From: Gammaproteobacteria bacterium | GTDB lineage: Bacteria > Pseudomonadota > Gammaproteobacteria > Steroidobacterales > GCA-2729495 | NCBI GenBank assembly: GCA_020851975.1 | Contig: JADZBS010000050.1 | Coordinates: forward strand, 1 to 60,639 | Direction of reading: 5' to 3' | DNA length: 60,639 bases | Shown here: piece after piece, positions 42,644 to 51,837 of the stretch | Layout: each line of letters opens with the position of its first letter | How positions within the stretch are numbered: the first letter of the stretch is position 1 | The notes under the pieces: model-generated | What the model saw: only the letters and a program-made list of their open reading frames with translations | Told to the model about the DNA's origin: nothing | Database searches by the model: none | Position numbers and translations under genes: made by a program

Positions 42644-43987
42644 TCAGACCCGCTGCCGCGTCATTAAAGCATAGTAGAGGCCGTCGGTATCTGCCGCACC
42701 GGGCAGCGCCTGCCAGCCGTGCCCCTCGATCGGCCACGCCCAGTCAGGGGCTGCGAGGGGCACCAGCGTCGCTCCGGGCTGGAGCGCCAGGAACCGTTCG
42801 ATCACCGCGTCGTTCTCCTCGCGCAGGATCGAGCAGGTGGCATAGAGCAGTTGCCCGCCCGGGCGCAGCAGCGGCCAGAGCCGCGCGAGCAGCAGCAACT
42901 GGCGTGCCGCCAGCGCGGCGATGTCGGTCTCGCGCCGCAGCCACTTGATGTCGGGATGACGCCGGATCACGCCCGTGCCCGAGCACGGAGCATCGACGAG
43001 AATGCGGTCGAAGGGCTCCCCGTCCCACCACTCCCCGGGCGCCGTCGCGTCGGCCACCCGCAGGTGCGCGGCGAGGCCGAGGCGGTCCAGGTTTTCCTGC
43101 ACGCGCGCCAGACGCGCGGCATCGATGTCGAGCGCGGTGAGGTCGATGGCCCCGCCCGTCGCCTCCAGCAGCTGCGCCGCCTTGCCGCCGGGTGCGGCGC
43201 AGGCATCCAGCACGCGCATGCCCGGCGCCGGCGCCAGCAGGGCCGCGGCGCACTGGGACGCCGCATCCTGGACACTGGCGAGGCCGGCCGCGAAGCCCGG
43301 GATGTCGGCGACCGGCACGGGCTCGGCGAGCTTCACCGCCTGCGGCACGCCGGCGAGCGTCGTTCCCGGCATGCCGGCGGCGGCCAGCGAGGCGAGGTAA
43401 TCGGCGGTGCTCGTGCGTGCCGCGTTCACCCGCAGCCAGAGCGGCGGCGGGCGCAGGTTCGCCTCGAGCAGCTCCTGCCAGTGCCCGGGCCAGTCGCGCC
43501 GGATGCGCGCCACCAGCCAGTGCGGCGCCGAGTAGCGGCCGGTCGGCCCGGCTGTGACTTCGGCGAGCAGCGCTTCTCCCTCGCGCTGCATCCGGCGCAG
43601 CGTGGCATTCACGAAACCCGCCGCCCGCCCGAGCCCGAGCCAGCGCGCTGCCTCCACCGTGGCCGAGACCGTGGCGTACTCGGGCTGGCGCGCATCGTGC
43701 AGCTGGAAGAGACCCACGGAGAGCAGCGCTTCGAGCAGCCGGTCGCCACGCGGCAGCGGCCGGTCGCAGAGCCGTGCCAGCAGTTCGCGGTGGCGGTGAT
43801 GCCAGCGCAGCGCCCCGAAGGCGAGCGCACGCGCCTGGGCGCGATCAGCCCCGGTCAGCGGCTCGCCAGGCAGCGTGGCGAAGGCCTCCTCGAGCGTGCG
43901 CCCGGCCGCGAGCACCGCTGCCACGGCACGCGCGGCCGTGCCCCGGCTCGCAGCGCCCGGCAGCGGTGCGTGCACGGCGCCGCTCAT
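42644..43987 (-). CDS. rsmB: 16S rRNA (cytosine-967-C5) methyltransferase
   Basis: This 447-residue protein has an N-terminal NusB-like RNA-binding domain (about 15-145) and a C-terminal SAM-dependent methyltransferase. SAM motif I is [17 protein letters not shown]; the two catalytic cysteines lie in [16 protein letters not shown] and [12 protein letters not shown]. It methylates C967 of 16S rRNA. Its ATG overlaps the fmt stop (ATGA). def-fmt-rsmB is a conserved translation cluster. A 63-base gap follows before DUF4390-ntrYX. Confidence 0.95.
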   Translation of the reverse strand: MSGAVHAPLPGAASRGTAARAVAAVLAAGRTLEEAFATLPGEPLTGADRAQARALAFGALRWHHRHRELLARLCDRPLPRGDRLLEALLSVGLFQLHDARQPEYATVSATVEAARWLGLGRAAGFVNATLRRMQREGEALLAEVTAGPTGRYSAPHWLVARIRRDWPGHWQELLEANLRPPPLWLRVNAARTSTADYLASLAAAGMPGTTLAGVPQAVKLAEPVPVADIPGFAAGLASVQDAASQCAAALLAPAPGMRVLDACAAPGGKAAQLLEATGGAIDLTALDIDAARLARVQENLDRLGLAAHLRVADATAPGEWWDGEPFDRILVDAPCSGTGVIRRHPDIKWLRRETDIAALAARQLLLLARLWPLLRPGGQLLYATCSILREENDAVIERFLALQPGATLVPLAAPDWAWPIEGHGWQALPGAADTDGLYYALMTRQRV

Positions 43988-44970
43988 CGGCCGAGAACCT
44001 CACCGAGCGCGCGGTGGCCGTTGGCGAACTCGCCCGCCGCCACGCGCTGGCGGCCGGCGAGCTGCACCGTAACGAGCCGCAGCAGGCCGGCGCCGGTCTG
44101 CACGTCCATGCCGGAGGCTCCGGCGGCGACGACGGTGCCCGGTACGGCAGCGGTGTCCCCGGCGGCCGGCAGCGGCAACGCCTGCCACAGGCGCAGCTGC
44201 CTCCCGCCGAAGCGCGTCTCGGCGACCGGCCAGGGATCGAAGGCGCGGATGCGCCGGTCGATGACGGCAGCCGGCAGCGACCAGTCGACCACGGCATCCG
44301 CCTTGTCGAGCTTCGGCGCATGGCAGGCGCCGGCGGCCGGCTGCGGCACGAACGTGACGCGACCTTCGAGAATCGCGTCGAGTTCGGCAGCGAGGAGTCC
44401 GGCACCGAGCACCGCGAGCCGGTCGTGCAGCGCGCCGGCTGTGTCGCGTGGCCCGATGGGCAGTTCGCGCACGGCGGCGACCGGTCCGGTGTCGAGACCT
44501 TCCTCCAGGCGCATCAGGGCGACACCCGTGCGCTCGTCGCCGGCGAGCACCGCGGCCTGGATCGGCGCCGCACCCCGCCAGCGCGGCAGCAACGAGGCGT
44601 GCAGGTTGATGCAGCCGCAACGCGGGAGTTCGAGCACGGCGCGCGGCAGCAGCAGGCCGTAGGCCACCACGACGATGAGATCGGGTGCGAGCGCCTGCAG
44701 TGCGGCGACGGCGGCGGGATCGTGGCGCAGGCTCGCCGGCTGCAATACCGGCAGGCCGAGGGCGAGCGCGCGCTGCTTGACCGCACTGGCCTGCAGTTGC
44801 CGGCCGCGCCCGGCGGGGCGGTCCGGCTGGGTCAGCACGGCGACGACGCGGTGGCGCGAAGCCGCCAGGGCATCGAGCGCCGGCACGGCGAACGCCGGGG
44901 AACCGGCGAAGACGATACGTCCGGCGCGCCGTGCGGCTTCGCCGGCGACGTCGGCCGGTGCCGTCATCAC
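43984..44970 (-). CDS. fmt: Methionyl-tRNA formyltransferase
   Basis: This 328-residue enzyme formylates initiator Met-tRNA using 10-formyl-THF. The Rossmann N-terminal domain carries [15 protein letters not shown]; the catalytic set is in [18 protein letters not shown], with [16 protein letters not shown] next. The C-terminal OB-fold binds tRNA. Start is GTG-ATG just after the def stop (TGAGTGATG); the first or the second codon could be used. Coding with def keeps formylation and deformylation together. Confidence 0.95.
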   Translation of the reverse strand: MMTAPADVAGEAARRAGRIVFAGSPAFAVPALDALAASRHRVVAVLTQPDRPAGRGRQLQASAVKQRALALGLPVLQPASLRHDPAAVAALQALAPDLIVVVAYGLLLPRAVLELPRCGCINLHASLLPRWRGAAPIQAAVLAGDERTGVALMRLEEGLDTGPVAAVRELPIGPRDTAGALHDRLAVLGAGLLAAELDAILEGRVTFVPQPAAGACHAPKLDKADAVVDWSLPAAVIDRRIRAFDPWPVAETRFGGRQLRLWQALPLPAAGDTAAVPGTVVAAGASGMDVQTGAGLLRLVTVQLAGRQRVAAGEFANGHRALGEVLGR

Positions 44971-45504
44971 TCAGATCACCGGGATGCGGGCGGCCGGCGT
45001 GTCGGGCTCGCGACGCGCGGTCTTGGCCAGCTTCTTGCGGATGCGCAGGCGCTTGAGCTCGGAGAGGTAATCGACGAAGAGCTTGCCTTCGAGATGATCC
45101 ATTTCGTGCTGGATGCACACCGCCTTCAGGCCGTCGGCTTCGAGTTCGAACGCGCGTCCCTGGAGGTCGAGGGCGCGCACGCGGATGCGACCGGCCCGCT
45201 CGACGGTCTCGGTGACACCCGGCACCGACAGGCAGCCTTCCTCGCCGCTCGCCGGCTCGCCGGCCTCGAGAATCTCGGGGTTGATCAGCACGAGGGGCTC
45301 GTCGCGGCTCTCGGAGATGTCCATGACCAGCAGGCGCAGGTGCTCGTCCACCTGGGTGGCGGCCAGCCCCACGCCGGGTGCGGCGTACATGGTTTCGAGC
45401 ATGTCGGCCGCCAGGCGCCGGATGCGGTCGTCGACCGCGGCCACGGGTGCGGCGCGCGTCCGCAGCCGGGGATCCGGGTATTCGAGAATCTTCAATTGCG
45501 CCAT
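44971..45504 (-). CDS. def: Peptide deformylase
   Basis: This 177-residue metalloenzyme removes the formyl group from nascent N-termini. All three motifs are present: GVGLAATQ (residues 43-50), EEGCLSVPG (metal Cys) and [11 protein letters not shown] (two His ligands and catalytic Glu). The start at 45504 is preferred because GAGG lies eight bases upstream; the ATG six bases earlier is only two bases from it. The C-terminus has a longer, Arg/Pro-rich tail ([16 protein letters not shown]). It heads the def-fmt-rsmB set. Confidence 0.95.
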   Translation of the reverse strand: MAQLKILEYPDPRLRTRAAPVAAVDDRIRRLAADMLETMYAAPGVGLAATQVDEHLRLLVMDISESRDEPLVLINPEILEAGEPASGEEGCLSVPGVTETVERAGRIRVRALDLQGRAFELEADGLKAVCIQHEMDHLEGKLFVDYLSELKRLRIRKKLAKTARREPDTPAARIPVI

Positions 45505-45742
45505 CGGCATTGCCTCACACTTTCGCGTCCATCCCTAGGAAGGCGCGACAATTTTATGATATACCGCATCCGATTCCGCCCGAGGACCGGTCGTTTGGGT
45601 TGGCCGGCCCGGGGCTGCGGTTGTCGTTGCCGGATCGTGGTCGCGTGCGTCCCCGGGGATCGCCCGGGATCATAGCACCGGTGGTTTCGGCCGCCGGGCG
45701 CGGCCCCGAGGCTCCTCGCTCCGAACTAGGGATGGCGCTGTC
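45505..45742. promoter_or_regulatory. Divergent intergenic region between def and the LysM gene
   Basis: This 238-base gap must contain the promoters of both operons. A short AT-rich patch, TTTTATGATATACC (around 45552-45565), is the likely melting region, with TATGAT readable as a plus-strand -10. No -35 at correct spacing was found on either strand. The rest is GC-rich with no clear palindrome. Confidence 0.35.
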
Positions 45743-46864
45743 ATGAAGATCTCACGCCCCGCTTCGTTGTCCGCCGGCCTCGTGCTGTGTGCTGCCACGC
45801 TGGTGCTCAGTGCTGGTGCCGGGGCAGGAACCGTGACGGGTATCACGCTGGCGGCGCAGGATGCCGCCGCCGCAACGGGCGCACCGGCCCTGAATCCTTC
45901 GCACCCGGACCAGTACGTGGTCAAGCGCGGCGACACCCTGTGGGGCATCGCGGCCATGTTCCTGCGCGATCCCTGGTACTGGCCGGAGATCTGGTATGCC
46001 AACCCGCAGGTCGCCAATCCACACCTTATCTATCCGGGTGACGTGCTCGAGCTGGTGTACGTGAACGGCCGCCCGCGGCTCCAGCACGCCGCAGCCGCAG
46101 CCGCGACCAGCGGCGGCAGCGGAAAACTCTCCCCGCGCATCCGCGAGCAGAGCCTCGAGGAAGCCATCCCGACCATCCCGCTGGAAGTCATCGGGCCCTT
46201 CCTCAGCCGCGGCGCCATTCTGGAAAAAGGCGACGTGAAGCGCTCGCCGTACGTCGTGGCGATCCGCGACGACCACATCGCCGGTGCGGCCGGCAACGAG
46301 TTCTACGTGCGTGGCGACGTCGGCGCCGTGGATCAGGGGTACAGCGTCGTGCACGTCGGCGACAAGCTCATCGACCCGGACGACGGCGACGTCGTCGGCT
46401 ACGAGGGCATCTACGTCGGCGAGGGCAGCATCCGGCGCACCGGAGACCCGGCCACGCTCTTCATGAGCGACAGTGCGCGGGAGGCACGCGAGGGCGACCG
46501 CCTGATCCGTCAGGACGTGGCCTACCCGGCGCAGATCGCCCCGCACGCCCCGTCACGGCCCGTCGAAGGCTCCATCATCCACGTCGTCGACGGTGTCTCG
46601 CAGATCGGACAGTACCAGGTCGTCGTCATCAACCGCGGCAAGCGCGACGGCCTGGAACTCGGCCACGTGCTGCGCGTCTGGCAGCGTGGCGGGAAGGTGA
46701 CCGATCACAGCAAACCCGGGCGGGTTTCCCAGAAAGTCCGCTTGCCCGACGAGCCCGCCGGGATTTCAATGGTGTTCCGCACCTACGACCGCGTCAGCTT
46801 CGCGCTGATCATGCAGGCCACCAGCGAGATCCATGTACTGGACGTCGTCCGCAACCCGAACTGA
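45743..46864 (+). CDS. LysM-domain exported protein
   Basis: This 373-residue protein has a signal peptide (about 1-30), then a LysM peptidoglycan-binding domain (about 53-102: YVVKRGDTLWGIAAMFLRDPWYWPEIWYANPQ...IYPGDVLEL) and a long C-terminal region with no named domain. AGGG lies near the ATG. It precedes dprA exactly as in Pseudomonas and Xanthomonas, divergent from def. It probably binds cell-wall glycan in the periplasm, with the C-terminal part as an unknown partner domain. Confidence 0.9.
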   Translation: MKISRPASLSAGLVLCAATLVLSAGAGAGTVTGITLAAQDAAAATGAPALNPSHPDQYVVKRGDTLWGIAAMFLRDPWYWPEIWYANPQVANPHLIYPGDVLELVYVNGRPRLQHAAAAAATSGGSGKLSPRIREQSLEEAIPTIPLEVIGPFLSRGAILEKGDVKRSPYVVAIRDDHIAGAAGNEFYVRGDVGAVDQGYSVVHVGDKLIDPDDGDVVGYEGIYVGEGSIRRTGDPATLFMSDSAREAREGDRLIRQDVAYPAQIAPHAPSRPVEGSIIHVVDGVSQIGQYQVVVINRGKRDGLELGHVLRVWQRGGKVTDHSKPGRVSQKVRLPDEPAGISMVFRTYDRVSFALIMQATSEIHVLDVVRNPN

Positions 46865-46913
46865 CCTGCGCCGCAGCCGCGGCACGCAACCGCGCGCGTA
46901 CCATCCCGACCCG

Positions 46914-46944
46914 ACAGCCCGCCCGCCGGCGGGCTGTCCGTTTT
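46914..46944 (+). terminator. Rho-independent terminator after the LysM gene
   Basis: A perfect 10-bp stem (ACAGCCCGCC at 46914-46923, GGCGGGCTGT at 46928-46937) with a four-base loop is followed three bases later by TTTT. It separates the LysM gene from dprA, which should therefore have its own promoter or be fed by read-through. Confidence 0.8.
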
Positions 46945-46969
46945 CCGGCCACCCACGCCGCCACCGGCC

Positions 46970-48076
46970 ATGTCACGCGCCTGGCTGATCCTCGCCGGTA
47001 CTCACGGCCTCACGGGCCGCACGGTCGGGCAGCTCACGGCCGCCTTCGGCAGCGCGGACGCGATCTGCGCCGCCGCCGAGAGCGCGCTGCGCGCCACCGG
47101 TCTCGATGAAGCCAGCGCCGCATCGATCACGCGGCCCGACGAGCGCCCGCTCGCCGCAGCCCTCGCCTGGCTCGATGGCGCCACCGACCATCACCTGGTG
47201 AGCTGGGCCGACGCGCGCTACCCGGCGCTGCTGCGCCAGATCGACGATGCGCCGGTCGCGCTCTTCGTGCGCGGCGATCCGGCGGCCCTCGCACTCCCCC
47301 AGCTCGCCATCGTCGGCAGCCGCCACGCCAGCCCGGGCGGTGCCGCGACCGCGCGCGCCTTCGCCGCGCATCTCGCCGGCTGCGGGCTCGCCATCACCAG
47401 CGGGCTCGCGCTCGGTATCGACGCGGCCGCACATGCCGGGGCGATGGCCGGCGGCGGGCGCACCGTCGCCGTCATGGGCACGGGCCCGGAACAGGTCTAC
47501 CCGCCGCAGCACCGCGATCTCGCCGAGGCCATCGCCAGGAACGGTGCGCTCTGCACCGAGTTCCCGCCCGGCACCGCACCGCTGCCCGCCCACTTCCCGC
47601 GCCGCAACCGCCTCATCAGCGCGCTGTCGGTCGGCACGCTGGTGGTGGAGGCGCGCGCCCGCAGCGGGGCGCTCATCACCGCGCGGCGCGCCGCCGAACA
47701 GGGGCGCGAGGTGTTTGCCATCCCCGGCTCGATCCACAACCCGCTCGCCCGCGGCTGCCATCGCCTCATCCGCGACGGCGCGAAGCTCGTGGAATCGGCC
47801 GGCGACATCCTCGAGGAACTCGCGCCCCTGCTCGGCGTGCCACCGACGCTGGCGGCGGCAGCAGACGATACCGCGAGCGCTGCGCACACCGGCCACGCGA
47901 CCGACCCGGACTACGCGCGACTGCTCGATGCGCTCGGCTGGGATACCGTCGATGCCGATGCCGTGTCGTTGCGCAGCGGATTGACGCCAGCGGAGGTTTC
48001 CTCCATGCTCCTGATACTCGAACTGGAAGGGTCGGTGCAGTTGCTCCCGGGCGGGCGCTACCAGCGCCAGAGGTAG
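46970..48076 (+). CDS. dprA: DNA-processing protein DprA (Smf)
   Basis: This 368-residue protein protects incoming single-stranded DNA and loads RecA in natural transformation. A SAM-like N-terminal region precedes the extended Rossmann fold with IVGSRHASPGG, TSGLALGIDAAAHAGAM, AVMGTGPEQVYP and FPRRNRLISALS. The C-terminal winged-helix DML1/DprA domain (VSLRSGLTPAEVSSMLLILELEGSV) is present. Length is normal. A pilus system is encoded in the same window, but MSHA-type pili are not known to take up DNA, so no competence link is claimed. Confidence 0.95.
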   Translation: MSRAWLILAGTHGLTGRTVGQLTAAFGSADAICAAAESALRATGLDEASAASITRPDERPLAAALAWLDGATDHHLVSWADARYPALLRQIDDAPVALFVRGDPAALALPQLAIVGSRHASPGGAATARAFAAHLAGCGLAITSGLALGIDAAAHAGAMAGGGRTVAVMGTGPEQVYPPQHRDLAEAIARNGALCTEFPPGTAPLPAHFPRRNRLISALSVGTLVVEARARSGALITARRAAEQGREVFAIPGSIHNPLARGCHRLIRDGAKLVESAGDILEELAPLLGVPPTLAAAADDTASAAHTGHATDPDYARLLDALGWDTVDADAVSLRSGLTPAEVSSMLLILELEGSVQLLPGGRYQRQR

Positions 48077-48092
48077 GACGGGTCGTTTCCTG

Positions 48093-48569
48093 ATGAATCA
48101 CAGCGTTCTCGACGTGCTCATGTACCTGTTCGAGACCTTCTCGGAACAGGAGCACGATGAGGCCACCGACCACGGCGTGCTGCGGCAGGAACTGCTGCAG
48201 GCCGGCTTCGGCGAACCCGAAGTGGACCGCGCCCTGACCTGGCTCGACGACCTCGGCAGCGACCCGGACCGGCCGTTTCCAGCCGCGCCCGGCGAGCATT
48301 CCGTGCGCGTGTTCAACCCGGTGGAACTGACGCGCCTGGATGCAGCTTGCCGCGGCTACCTGATCTACCTCGAGCACGTCGGCATCCTCTCGCCCCTGCA
48401 GCGCGAGATCGTCATCGACCGGCTGATGGCGCTCGGTGCCGGCGAGATCGACGTGGAGCAGGTCAAGTGGGTCACGTTGATGGTGCTCTTCAGCCAGGCG
48501 GACGAGGAAAACGCCTTCGCCCGGATGGAGGACCTGGTCTTCGAGGAGAACACCGGCCTGGTCAATTGA
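48093..48569 (+). CDS. smg: Smg/DUF494 family protein
   Basis: This 158-residue protein is a full-length Smg/DUF494 member: SVLDVLMYLFETFSEQEHD at the N-terminus, a helical middle with ELLQAGFGEPEVDRALTWLDDL and the C-terminal WVTLMVLFSQADEENAFARMEDLVFEE. AGGACGGG upstream serves as binding site. Molecular function unknown; it sits between dprA and topA in most gammaproteobacteria. Confidence 0.93.
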   Translation: MNHSVLDVLMYLFETFSEQEHDEATDHGVLRQELLQAGFGEPEVDRALTWLDDLGSDPDRPFPAAPGEHSVRVFNPVELTRLDAACRGYLIYLEHVGILSPLQREIVIDRLMALGAGEIDVEQVKWVTLMVLFSQADEENAFARMEDLVFEENTGLVN

Positions 48570-48597
48570 ACGCGCCGGACATGCAGCAACCTCCCCG

Positions 48598-48616
48598 ACC
48601 GCGGCCCTGCCGCGGT
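48598..48616 (+). terminator. Weak hairpin between smg and topA
   Basis: ACCGCGG and CCGCGGT form a 7-bp stem with a five-base loop, followed only by TTTG. It could attenuate read-through from smg into topA. Short stem and T-run make it a weak candidate. Confidence 0.35.
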
Positions 48617-48640
48617 TTGTCGTCTATGGGTACCGGATAA

Positions 48641-51094
48641 ATGGCCAGCAACGTCGTCATCGTCGAATCGCCCGCCAAGGCCAAGACGATCGGCAAGTAC
48701 CTTGGCAAGGACTACGTGATCCTGGCGTCCTACGGGCATGTGCGCGACCTCGTGCCGAAGGAAGGCGCGGTCGACCCCACGCAGGGCTACGCCATGCGCT
48801 ACGAGGTGATCGAGCGCAATGCGAAGCATGTCGATGCCATCGCCCGCGCCGTGAAGAAGGCCGATGCGCTGTACCTCGCCACCGACCCGGACCGCGAGGG
48901 CGAAGCCATCTCCTGGCACCTCGCCGAGATCCTGAAGGAACGCGGCGCACTCGACGGCCGCCCGGTGCACCGCGTGGTGTTCTACGAGATCACCGAGCGC
49001 GAAGTGCGCGAGGCCATGCAGAACCCGCGCGAGGTCTCTTCCGACCTGGTCAACGCCCAGCAGGCGCGCCGGGCGCTCGACTACCTCGTCGGCTTCAACC
49101 TCTCGCCGCTGCTCTGGAAGAAGGTGCAGCCGAAGCTCTCCGCCGGTCGCGTGCAGAGTCCGGCGCTGCGCCTGATCTGCGAACGCGAGGACGAGATCGA
49201 GGCCTTCCGCAGCCAGGAATACTGGACCATCGAGGCCGACCTGCTCGCCGGCAGCGCGCCCTTTGCGGCGCGGCTCACCGAGTACGCAGGTGCGAAGGTC
49301 GAGCAGTTCAGCTTCACCGATGCGGCCAGTGCCGGGGCGGCACGCCAGGCCTTGCTGGACGCCGCCGGCGGGCGGTTGCGCGTCGGCGCCATCGAGCGGC
49401 GCCAGCGGCGGCGCAATCCCGCCCCGCCGTTCACGACCTCGACGCTGCAGCAGGAGGCCTCGCGCAAGCTCGGCTTCAACGCCCGGCGCACGATGATGGT
49501 GGCGCAGAAGCTCTACGAAGGTGTCGAGACCGGCGAAGGCACGGTCGGCCTCATCACCTACATGCGTACCGACTCGGTGAACCTCGCGGCGGTCGCACTC
49601 GACGAGATCCGCGCCTTCATCGCCCAGCGCTACGGTGCCGACAACCTGCCACCGCAGGCGCGTCTGTACAAGACGTCGGCCAAGAATGCCCAGGAAGCCC
49701 ACGAGGGCGTGCGCCCGACGAGCATCGCCCGCACGCCGGACAGCCTGAAGCAGTACCTCAGCGAGGAGCAGTTCCGGCTCTACGACCTCATCTGGAAGCG
49801 CACCGTCGCCTGCCAGCTGGTGCCGGCCGTGTACGACGTCGTGACTGCCGACATGTCGCCAGCCGTGCGCCCCGCCGCCGGCCGCTGGCGCGCCAGCGGC
49901 TCCACGCGGGTGGTGCCGGGCTTCATCAGCGTCTACCAGGAAGGCCGCGCCGACACGGCCGAGGATGACGGCGACCGCATCCTGCCGCCGCTGAAGGAAG
50001 GCGACGAGATCGCCCAGCAGGAGATCCGCGCCGAGCAGCATTTCACCGAGCCGCCGCCGCGCTACAACGACGCCACGCTGGTCAAGGCGCTCGAGGAACA
50101 CGGTATCGGCCGGCCATCGACCTACGCCTCGATCATCTCCACACTGCAGGCCCGCTACGTCGAGACCGACGGCAAGCGCTTCGTGCCGACCGACATCGGC
50201 CGCATCGTCAACCGCTTCCTCACCGATCATTTCACCCGCTACGTCGACTACGGCTTCACCGCGCTGATGGAGGACGAACTCGACGAGATTTCGCGCGGCG
50301 AGCGCGACTGGATCCGCTTCCTCGACGAGTTCTGGCACCCGTTCGAGGCGCTCGTGAAGAACAAGGAAGCGAGCGTGACGCGCGAGCAGGTGGCGCAGGC
50401 GCGTGATCTCGGCATCGACCCGGCTTCCGGCAAGCCGGTGTCGGTGCGCATGGGCCGCTTCGGCCCGTTCGCCCAGATCGGCACCAAGGACGACACGGAG
50501 AAACCGCGCTTCGCCGGCCTGCGACCCGGGCAGAAGATGGCCGCCATCACGCTCGCCGAGGCGCTCGAGCTGTTCAAGTTGCCGCGCAAGCTCGGCGTCA
50601 ATGCCGAAGGCGAGCCGGTGCAGGCCAGCGTCGGACGCTTCGGGCCCTACGTGCAGTACGGCAAGAAGTATGTCTCGCTGAAGCCGCCCGACGATCCCTA
50701 CACGGTGACCCTGGAGCGGGCGCTGCAGGTGATCGAGGAGAAGAAGATCGCCGATGCCAACCGGCTCATCCTCGATTTCCCCGAGGCCGGCATCCAGGTG
50801 CTGAACGGCCGCTACGGTCCGTACATCACCGACCGGGAACGCAACGCCCGCATCCCGAAGGGCGAAGACCCGAAGAGTCTCACGCTCGAACACTGCCGCG
50901 AACTGCTGGCGGCAGCGCCGCCCCGACGCAAGGGCGGCTTCCGCGGCCGCAAGGCTGCCGCGCCCGCCGAAAAGGCCAGGGTGGCGGCGAAGCCGGCCGC
51001 AGCCACCGGCAAGGCTGCGAAGCCGAAGGCGGCCAGTGCCCGGGGTGGCGCCAGTGGCAGCCGAAAGAAGAAGCAGCCCGCCGCGTCCGGCTGA
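48641..51094 (+). CDS. topA: DNA topoisomerase I
   Basis: This 817-residue type IA topoisomerase relaxes negative supercoils. The TOPRIM domain has VIVESPAKAKTIGKYL and TDPDREGEAISWHL (acidic metal triad). The active-site Tyr is in GLITYMRTDSVNL. Instead of the zinc ribbons of E. coli TopA, the C-terminus has zinc-free repeats (VRMGRFGPFAQIG, ASVGRFGPYVQYG, LNGRYGPYITD) and a Lys/Ala-rich tail (about 775-817), the layout seen in Xanthomonas-type enzymes and in other phyla. The tail may bind DNA non-specifically. Confidence 0.95.
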   Translation: MASNVVIVESPAKAKTIGKYLGKDYVILASYGHVRDLVPKEGAVDPTQGYAMRYEVIERNAKHVDAIARAVKKADALYLATDPDREGEAISWHLAEILKERGALDGRPVHRVVFYEITEREVREAMQNPREVSSDLVNAQQARRALDYLVGFNLSPLLWKKVQPKLSAGRVQSPALRLICEREDEIEAFRSQEYWTIEADLLAGSAPFAARLTEYAGAKVEQFSFTDAASAGAARQALLDAAGGRLRVGAIERRQRRRNPAPPFTTSTLQQEASRKLGFNARRTMMVAQKLYEGVETGEGTVGLITYMRTDSVNLAAVALDEIRAFIAQRYGADNLPPQARLYKTSAKNAQEAHEGVRPTSIARTPDSLKQYLSEEQFRLYDLIWKRTVACQLVPAVYDVVTADMSPAVRPAAGRWRASGSTRVVPGFISVYQEGRADTAEDDGDRILPPLKEGDEIAQQEIRAEQHFTEPPPRYNDATLVKALEEHGIGRPSTYASIISTLQARYVETDGKRFVPTDIGRIVNRFLTDHFTRYVDYGFTALMEDELDEISRGERDWIRFLDEFWHPFEALVKNKEASVTREQVAQARDLGIDPASGKPVSVRMGRFGPFAQIGTKDDTEKPRFAGLRPGQKMAAITLAEALELFKLPRKLGVNAEGEPVQASVGRFGPYVQYGKKYVSLKPPDDPYTVTLERALQVIEEKKIADANRLILDFPEAGIQVLNGRYGPYITDRERNARIPKGEDPKSLTLEHCRELLAAAPPRRKGGFRGRKAAAPAEKARVAAKPAAATGKAAKPKAASARGGASGSRKKKQPAASG

Positions 51095-51116
51095 GCCCGG
51101 GCCGGACCGCGCCGCC

Positions 51117-51674
51117 GTGACGGCGAACCCGCTGCTGCGCCGTGCCGCCCGCGTCCTGCGCGCCGGCGGCATCGTTGCCTACCCCACCGAAGCCGTCTAC
51201 GGGCTCGGCTGCAACCCGGACGATGAGGCCGCCCTGCGCCGGCTCATCGCCATCAAAGGGCGCAGCGCACGGGCCGGCTTCATTCTCATCGCCGCCACGG
51301 CCGGCCAGTTGCAGGGCTGGATCGCCCCGACCGCGGCCGAGCAGCGCCGGCTCGCCTCGCCAACGCGCACGCCCGTGACCTGGGTGGTGCGGGCCGGGGC
51401 GCGCGCCGGCAGGCTCCTGACCGGACGGCGAGCGACCGTGGCCGTGCGCATCACCACGCACCCGGTGGCTGCCGGACTCTGTCGCGCGGCCGGCATGCCG
51501 CTCGTCTCGACCAGCGCCAACTACCACGGACGGCCACCCGCGCGCACCGCGCTCGGCGTGCGCCGGCGCCTCGGCCGGGAGCTCGACCTCATCGTGCCGG
51601 GGCCGACCGGTGGGCGCCTGCGGCCAAGCGAGATCCGGCTCGCCGCCACCGGCGAAGTCCTGCGCCGCGGCTGA
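51117..51674 (+). CDS. tsaC: Threonylcarbamoyl-AMP synthase, TsaC/YrdC family
   Basis: This 185-residue protein makes the TC-AMP intermediate for t6A37 tRNA modification. It aligns end to end with E. coli TsaC: GGIVAYPTEAVYGLGCNPDD, PVTWVVRA, RITTHPVAAGLC, PLVSTSANYHG. Two usually conserved sites differ: the K-x-R-P-x-x-K-G stretch reads KGRSARAG (Pro and second Lys lost), and WPGPVTF reads TRTPVTW. Start is GTG at 51117, 22 bases after topA. A second TsaC/Sua5 elsewhere would explain relaxed constraint; otherwise the active site tolerates these changes. Confidence 0.88.
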   Translation: MTANPLLRRAARVLRAGGIVAYPTEAVYGLGCNPDDEAALRRLIAIKGRSARAGFILIAATAGQLQGWIAPTAAEQRRLASPTRTPVTWVVRAGARAGRLLTGRRATVAVRITTHPVAAGLCRAAGMPLVSTSANYHGRPPARTALGVRRRLGRELDLIVPGPTGGRLRPSEIRLAATGEVLRRG

Positions 51675-51716
51675 GGCGGGCCCAGACAACCAAGGCAACC
51701 AGCGCAACCCCCGAGG

Positions 51717-51746
51717 CTGACGCGCACCGCCCGGATTCTGTAAGAT
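51717..51746 (+). promoter_or_regulatory. Candidate sigma70 promoter of the subtilase gene
   Basis: CTGACG (51717-51722) and TAAGAT (51741-51746) are 18 bases apart, about 90 bases upstream of the GTG start. A short inverted repeat (AGCCGC / GCGGCT) lies in the leader. Motif-based guess. Confidence 0.4.
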
Positions 51747-51837
51747 AGGCCCAGCCGCCTCAGGAATTGCGGCTAACCCACTGTAATAACAAGAATCTCC
51801 GCCCTTCCAGCGGGCGGCAGGACGGGACTCCCGGACA

